Shown: one piece after another, positions 59,292-64,000 of the stretch | How positions within the stretch are numbered: the first letter of the stretch is position 1 | Layout of the letters: each line of letters starts with the position of its first letter | Source: Rosa chinensis | Lineage: Eukaryota; Streptophyta; Magnoliopsida; Rosales; Rosaceae | DNA: 64,000 nucleotides | Direction: 5' to 3' | Assembly: GCF_002994745.2 (NCBI RefSeq) | Contig: NC_037091.1 | Span: 4,333,501 to 4,397,500, forward strand | The notes under the pieces: model-generated | Database searches by the model: none | What the model was told of the DNA's origin: nothing | What the model saw: the letters and a program-made list of their open reading frames with translations, nothing else | Program-made: the position numbers and the translations under genes

Positions 59292-60016
59292 ATTCAAATG
59301 CCTGAGCAATAAGCTACCGAAAGGCAGGCATTTGATTGGGGATAGCGTGGTTTACGATGTGGGTGTTTGGTTGCTCGGGGAGTTTCAGCCGCAGCTAGAA
59401 GTTACCCCCATAACCAAGTATGATTCGGCTCAGCTGGTGTTGAGCTGCCAGATTGTGGTGAATAAGTCATATGTATGCGATGGATTGAAGCAGGGGAATA
59501 TTCGGGTTTTGAATATTTGGGTGTGAGTGTAGAAGGATGGCTTTTTGTCTGGAAAATTTCTGAAGGTCCAGACGAAGACGGTACGAAATCACAGGAAAGA
59601 TTGTTATGGCCATTCAAATAGTTGGTTAGGGGGAAGCTGTTCATCCACGAGTTTGTTGGCACTGTCATAAACAAGTAAATGATTCTGTTAATGCTATTTT
59701 CAATCAAAGAGTTATAGCTTAATGCTTTTGATGTCCATGATAAATGTCTGTTGATCTTGTAGTGGTTGATTGATCTATCTTTTGCTTCTATACTTGCAGC
59801 AGGTTTTGGTTGTTCAGGTTGGGAAGCGTGTTCTACAAATTGATACTACTAAAGTTGCAAAGGGTAAAGTCCTTCTGCTGAGGATCCTATTAAGTTTCCT
59901 GTTGAAAGCTTATTGATGGGGTCCAATTTGTTGGTAAACATGATGGAGAGGTGACAGATTTATCAATGTGCCAATGGATGACCACCCGGCTGGTTTCTGC
60001 TTCTATGGATGGAACT
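59292..60016 (+). pseudogene. VARICOSE/EDC4-like fragment c (N-terminal WD40 part)
   Basis: Starts with [35 protein letters not shown] and [12 protein letters not shown], the beginning of the plant VARICOSE WD40 domain. A deletion then joins directly to [19 protein letters not shown] frameshift near 59583, a TAG near 59627 and another frameshift near 59870 follow, with RVCWHCHKQ, QIDTTKVAKG and [20 protein letters not shown] still readable. It ends at MDGT before GTAAG. It stops about where fragment b (35165-37960) begins. Confidence 0.9.
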
Positions 60017-60270
60017 GTAAGTATCTTCACCATTTTGCTGTCTTTGTTACATATTTCCTTTTAGTGGAATAAGTTTACTTAAAAGTGCATTTTCATCAGG
60101 GTTGGTGGGAACACTTTGGCTCCAGCTTGCCCTTCTACATCTTTATAGATTTTTTTTTTGTTTTCTTTTGGTGAATTAAAATAATGTTTTGGTTACAAAA
60201 AAAATCTGTTGGCTATTCCTGCTTCAACTCAATGGTTCAGGGAATTTTGTATAGCTTGACCAAAGCAAAC
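60017..60270 (+). other. Upstream region of the S-protein homolog gene
   Basis: The first ~100 bases still match the VARICOSE-flank at 21690-21765. An in-frame upstream ATG at 60184 exists, but it would add 29 residues that precede and spoil the signal peptide. Confidence 0.5.
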
Positions 60271-60669
60271 ATGGCTTCGTTTGTTGGAAGAACAGTGAAG
60301 CTAATATTGCTTTTGCTATTCTTAACAACCACATGTGATGCTAAAACATATGTTAGAATCACTAATGATTTTAGCGGAGGAATGAATCTCACCTTTCACT
60401 GTAAATCCGCAGATGATGATCTCGGCGTCAAAGTGCTTCTTCCCCAACAATACTATGAGTTCAGTTTCAAACCTACCTTGATAGGCCGAACAGACTTCTA
60501 TTGCAGTTTTCAATGGATTGGTTCATTTAAATGGTTTGATGTATATGTTGATGGAAGAGACTACTGCCATGAGTGTTGGTGGAGTATAAAATCTTCTGGC
60601 AATGGCCCTTGTAGGCTTAACTTCAAAACCGGCCAGTATGATGATTGTTTGCCGTGGAACAAAAACTAG
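60271..60669 (+). CDS. S-protein homolog (plant self-incompatibility S1 family)
   Basis: A 132-residue secreted protein from one open exon. Residues 1-24 (MASFVGRTVKLILLLLFLTT and on) form a signal peptide cut near CDA-K. The mature part has the S1 family pattern: VRITNDFSGG, LTFHCKSADDDLGV, FYCSFQW, FKWFDVYVDGRD, CWWSI and a terminal CLPW, with six cysteines after the signal peptide. Family members are small extracellular ligands; the founding members are the pistil S determinants of Papaver, and most S-protein homologs (SPH) in other plants have no assigned role. I chose the ATG at 60271 because it starts the signal peptide and aligns with the downstream copy. A broken second copy follows at 61996. 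Confidence 0.92.
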   Translation: MASFVGRTVKLILLLLFLTTTCDAKTYVRITNDFSGGMNLTFHCKSADDDLGVKVLLPQQYYEFSFKPTLIGRTDFYCSFQWIGSFKWFDVYVDGRDYCHECWWSIKSSGNGPCRLNFKTGQYDDCLPWNKN

Positions 60670-61100
60670 GTACATACATACTCGAAGTCATCTTGTCTAT
60701 GAACTTTATCCAATAATAATAATAATAATAAAGAAGAGTTTGATAGTTATTTATGCTTAAGCTTCTGTTGAGAATTTTTATTTAGGTGAAACAACAGTTC
60801 TTATTCGAAATGATTACATTAAGATTGATGTAGCCAAAATTGGATTGGAATTTGCTATCCATATGTTTTTGACACCGTTCACCGCTGAATCGTCTATGAG
60901 CCTGGTTATGCTTTAGATTGTGTTCTACTAATGGAGCAGTTATACGCTTCTGAAATTGGTGATATGAAATCAGGGTAACAATGTAGCTCATCATTCACTT
61001 CATAGATAGTGAATGAGGTTATCTGATTGATGGACTTAATTGGCTTGTAGAATATTTTGCTTATATAATAGTAAGGTCAACCTCTATTCCACACATTATA
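60670..61100 (+). other. 3' flank of the S-protein homolog gene
   Basis: Contains a short (AAT)n run near 60713-60730 and no gene. Confidence 0.5.
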
Positions 61101-61477
61101 TAGTTGTGATTTCTCTTTTCAATAATTAATTGACCATTTTCGAAAAAAGAATTATTATTTTTTTTATACCATAAAGGCGATAGATAATTGCCAATATAAA
61201 CAATAAAAGTTATTTTAGGGTGCGGAGTTACCATAAGAACAATGAATGATTACTATTTGACACCCTGTGAGTCACTGTAAAAATAAAACAATTTGAATTT
61301 TGAAAAGGCATATCCGAGTTACCATAATCAATCAAAGTTACCATAGGAACAATAAAAGAATCTGTATACTTCAATACTTCATCGGTATACAATTTCATTT
61401 TTTGCTTTAAGTTTTTCCATTTTAATTAATAATAGTTTTATGAAACAGCTGGTTGATTGCCATATGCATTTAGCCAC

Positions 61478-61484
61478 TATAAAA
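61478..61484 (+). promoter_or_regulatory. TATA box of the truncated SPH remnant
   Basis: TATAAAA within CCACTATAAAAAAG, followed about 60 bases later by AACATGGGTTCC at ~61542. The coding part is cut off after about 20 bases. Confidence 0.6.
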
Positions 61485-61541
61485 AAGAGAGTTGCACATA
61501 GCATATTTCTACCAAGATAAAATTTTTTCAAAACAAATTAA

Positions 61542-61570
61542 CATGGGTTCCTCCACTGGAAGATATTATT
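61542..61570 (+). pseudogene. SPH start remnant
   Basis: ATGGGTTCCTCCACTGGAAGA matches the first codons of the downstream copy and then runs into unrelated promoter sequence. Only promoter, leader and a few codons remain. Confidence 0.65.
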
Positions 61571-61908
61571 ATGTGTTTGTGATTCCTCTTTTCAATAATT
61601 AATCAAGCATTTTCGAAAGAAGAATTGTTTTACCATAAGAACAATGATTGATTACTATTTGACATAATGCGTGTTAAAAATTTGACTTTTGACTTGTCAA
61701 AAGGAATATCCGAGTTACCATAAACATTCAAAGTTACCATAGGAACAATGACATAATTGGATGCTGCAGCGGCATACAATTCCATTTTTTGCTTATTATT
61801 TTTCCATTTATTCCCAGAAAATTAATATTAGTTTTTTTCGACAAAAGAAAATTAATATTAGTTTCATGAACCTGGTTGTGGCAATCATGAACTAGTCCAT
61901 CTAGCCAC

Positions 61909-61915
61909 TATAAAA
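61909..61915 (+). promoter_or_regulatory. TATA box of SPH2
   Basis: TATAAAA in CCACTATAAAAAGC, about 85 bases before the SPH2 start. Confidence 0.65.
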
Positions 61916-61995
61916 AGCATGCTGCATATAGCATATTTCTACCAAGATAAAACTTCTTCAAAACAAATGAACATGGGTTCCTTCATGGAAGAGCA

Positions 61996-62385
61996 ATGAT
62001 GCTAATCTTGCTTATGTTGTTCCTCGTAATTGCTTGTGATGCAAGCTTTAAGAAACATGTTAGAATCACAAATCAATTACAAGGCATGACCCTCAATGTT
62101 CACTGCAAATCAGATGATAATGATATCGGTCTCCAAAAGTTTGCCCCTAATGCTTTCTTCCAATTCAGTTTTAAATCTAGTTGGATAGGGAACACTGATT
62201 TCTACTGCAGTTTCCAGTGGCCTGGTGCATTCAAATGGTTTGATGTTTATGTGGGCAGTCGAGACCTCAAAGATTGCAACTAGTGTTGGTGGTCTATAAG
62301 AACTACTGAATATGGCCCTCATCCATGTAGGATGGACTGGAACAGCGGCAAGTATGACATTTGTAAACCGTGGAATCCAACATGA
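61996..62385 (+). pseudogene. SPH2: S-protein homolog with premature stop
   Basis: The frame from ATG 61996 encodes a hydrophobic leader (MMLILLMLFLVIACDASF), then VRITNQLQG, LNVHCKSDDNDIGL, FYCSFQWPGAFKWFDVYVG and RDLKDCN, and hits TAG at 62281-62283. Without that stop the family tail (CWWSI, CRMDWNSGKYDICKPW) would continue to TGA at 62385. The position aligning with the intact gene's start (61974) has lost one base, so an internal ATG must be used. The truncated product lacks the last ~33 residues and the last conserved cysteines, so it is probably inactive. Confidence 0.88.
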
Positions 62386-62890
62386 ACTACGAGCTTCCAT
62401 TAATTCGTGTTCTGTTCAAGTAAAAAGGAGATGTTCATGTTGGAGATATAGAAGAAAATGGTTCTTTTGAGTGTCAAAATTAAAGAACTGATCACATTTG
62501 CAGAATTACTAATTAAGCTAAACTTTAGTTTCATCTCTCCAATCCTTGTCTGATTATTTATTTATTTTTCTTATAACATATACCGAAGGTAGAATCTGAA
62601 CCCGAAAGCCAGTATAAAGATAAATGTTCTTAAGAAAACTGTTTTAACATAACAACTGTATTGTAGAAATATCCATGTTACCAAATCACCTCATCATACG
62701 CAGCAGTTATGAATTGATATTCATGTTTTAAAGAGAGAAAGAAAAAGACTATTTCAAGGTGAAGAATTTGGTTACAAGTAGGGTTGATCCCTCATACTGA
62801 ACATAAATTTACTAAACAGTTCTTCCATGATGGATCTGTATTAATTTTCCCCTGAAAAGAGTAACATTAAGATCCCAAGGTTCTGCTCAT
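62386..62890. other. Intergenic space between convergent genes
   Basis: No coding sequence. It should hold the 3' ends of SPH2 (plus strand) and of the peptidase gene (minus strand). Confidence 0.5.
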
Positions 62891-63483
62891 CTAGAACACA
62901 TACTTCTTAAACCACACGCCAATATTAAGAAAGCTCTCAAAGTCGGATTGAGGCCTGCAAACAAGAATTTGAAAGAGATTAAAATCCAAGCATGAATTGT
63001 ATGTGCTTGGCTGCAGTAGTAACTTATGAGTAGAATGCACAAGACACATTTGGATCATGTGTTTACCTGTCAATTGGATGGATGTCATTAGGGAACACAA
63101 TGACTTTGACAGCAACTCCTTTTTCCTTCAATGCCCGAGCATACTGCAAATAATAATCATCCAAATCACATCTCTATTCACATCATTACAGTTTAGTAGT
63201 CAACTATGCATCAAAGTATCCGCCCCACAAGGCAGCAAAGGAAATCACTTATGTTTAATTAGAAAAAGGATGAAAGAAGTGATTCATAGATGCCAACTGT
63301 TTTTGAATGTTTGCTTCAGTCACTTTATTATCCAAGCACTTGCTAATGTTGTCAAATCATTAAGTGGGATTAAATATTACACGTCTAGTTGACTAGAAGC
63401 GGAACATAGCTTACCTGCAATCCAGTGGAAATCGGAACACGAAGATCCTTTGCACCCAACAGAAAAAGGGTGGGTGTTTTGAC
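62891..63483 (-). CDS. Acylamino-acid-releasing enzyme, last three exons (partial)
   Basis: Minus-strand exons 63483-63415, 63143-63067 and 62954-62891 join in frame with GT-AG introns. They encode VKTPTLFLLGAKDLRVPIST, YARALKEKGVAVKVIVFPND, then IHPIDRPQSDFESFLN and VWFKKYVF before TAG. This is the C-terminal end of the alpha/beta-hydrolase domain of acylaminoacyl-peptidase (prolyl oligopeptidase family, S9C), which removes N-acylated amino acids from peptides. The catalytic Asp (GAKD) and His (NDIH) are both present. The nucleophile serine and propeller exons should lie upstream, beyond the window or past a long intron, as 63484-64000 shows no further matching exon. No lesion is visible in this part. 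Confidence 0.88.
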
Positions 63484-64000
63484 CTGTAGATAGAGCATCA
63501 AATGTAAGAAAGTCTGAAGATAGTGAGCTCTTCACTTCTCAAAAGATAATACCATTTAAAGTATTAGTTTTTTTTCTAAGAAAAAGGGAATCAATTGTAT
63601 ATCTAGGCAGTGCAATATGTCAGAATGTTTAACCCAGTAGAGTAGCATACGAACCGAGTTAGAGTAGCATATGATCCGGCAAAAGTTAGGGAAACAATAC
63701 TATCTTTACCGTGGTTATTGATTCACTTGAATTAGCCATCCTCAAGAATCAAACCTTCATGTATGCATTTGACAGCACACGACTTGACCATTACATTGGA
63801 AAGGGCGACTTCCTGGACTACTGGGCTCCTTAAGAATTACGTTCCTCTATATCAACTTTTTTTATTTTTCATTTGAACTAATATTTAGCAGCTTTTGCTT
63901 CACATCATGCAGTCCTAGTACACAGCTACCTTAAGAAACTGGAATGACTATCATGTTACTCCATTTTCAAATGTCTATGCAGTTGCTCATAATGTGAAAG
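63484..64000. other. Probable intron of the peptidase gene
   Basis: No further peptidase exon on the minus strand. A short plus-strand open piece (63745-63830, encoding FMYAFDSTRLDHYIGKGDF) looks protein-like but I cannot assign it. Confidence 0.4.

Larger units (their letters stand above)
61107..61965 (+). repeat. Tandemly duplicated SPH promoter region
   Basis: About 430-470 bp is present twice. Left copy words at 61107 (GTGATTTCTCTTTTCAATAA), 61478 and 61510 recur at 61578, 61909 and 61940. Each copy ends with a TATA box and a leader before an ATGGGTTCC start. Confidence 0.85.

Noticed and set aside
60184..60270. Upstream in-frame ATG as the S-protein homolog start
   Set aside because: It would place 29 extra residues before the hydrophobic signal peptide; the ATG at 60271 aligns with the paralog.

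Overview
The window looks like nuclear DNA of a eudicot plant. Genes have spliced exons with GT-AG introns, intergenic DNA is AT-rich, and there are TIR-NBS-LRR (TNL) immune receptors, PLS-type pentatricopeptide (PPR) remnants, S1-type self-incompatibility homologs, and plant Ty1/copia, LINE, SINE, MITE and Helitron elements. A rosaceous species is my guess from general resemblance only; no single feature proves it.

Layout. 1-5500: two old retroelement remnants on the minus strand, a copia-type gag (1114-2089) and a LINE ORF1 with DUF4283 and CCHC domains (4143-5493). 5600-21700: duplicated block A, made of PPR pseudogene A, TNL1 (pseudogene, 15075-20017) and a VARICOSE/EDC4 fragment. PPR A is split by a 4.4 kb solo-LTR-like insertion that carries a nested SINE and a nested LINE. 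Block A also carries an hAT-like element, a MITE nested in a relative of itself, and a long-armed Mutator-type MITE inside TNL1 intron 1. 21860-28880: two back-to-back Helitron-like elements with exon-like captured pieces. 28880-40500: TNL2 (pseudogene, 29505-33538), a second and longer VARICOSE fragment, and unrecognised repeated exon-like pieces. 40560-60020: block B, made of PPR pseudogene B, a 10 kb repeat island (a ~510-bp tandem repeat, a SINE-like insert and a complete-ended but defective copia element), the apparently intact TNL3 (53802-57910), and a third VARICOSE fragment. 60270-62390: an S-protein homolog array with one intact gene, one copy with a premature stop, and one promoter-plus-start remnant. 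62891-63483: the last three exons, on the minus strand, of an acylamino-acid-releasing enzyme gene.

Main message. This is a tandemly amplified NLR locus whose repeat unit is roughly PPR pseudogene - TNL - VARICOSE fragment. Of the three TNLs only TNL3 is open from start to stop (four exons, about 1223 codons). TNL1 has two nonsense codons. TNL2 has a nonsense codon at the end of the TIR exon, a frameshift in the LRR exon and altered Walker B and MHD motifs. The paralogs differ sharply in LRR module number: a 23-residue module is present 2, 10 and 7 times, and a 71-residue module 5, 2 and 2 times, in TNL1, TNL2 and TNL3. Because the block is duplicated, the paralogous copies serve as empty sites, and several transposon insertions can be mapped to the base with their target-site duplications.
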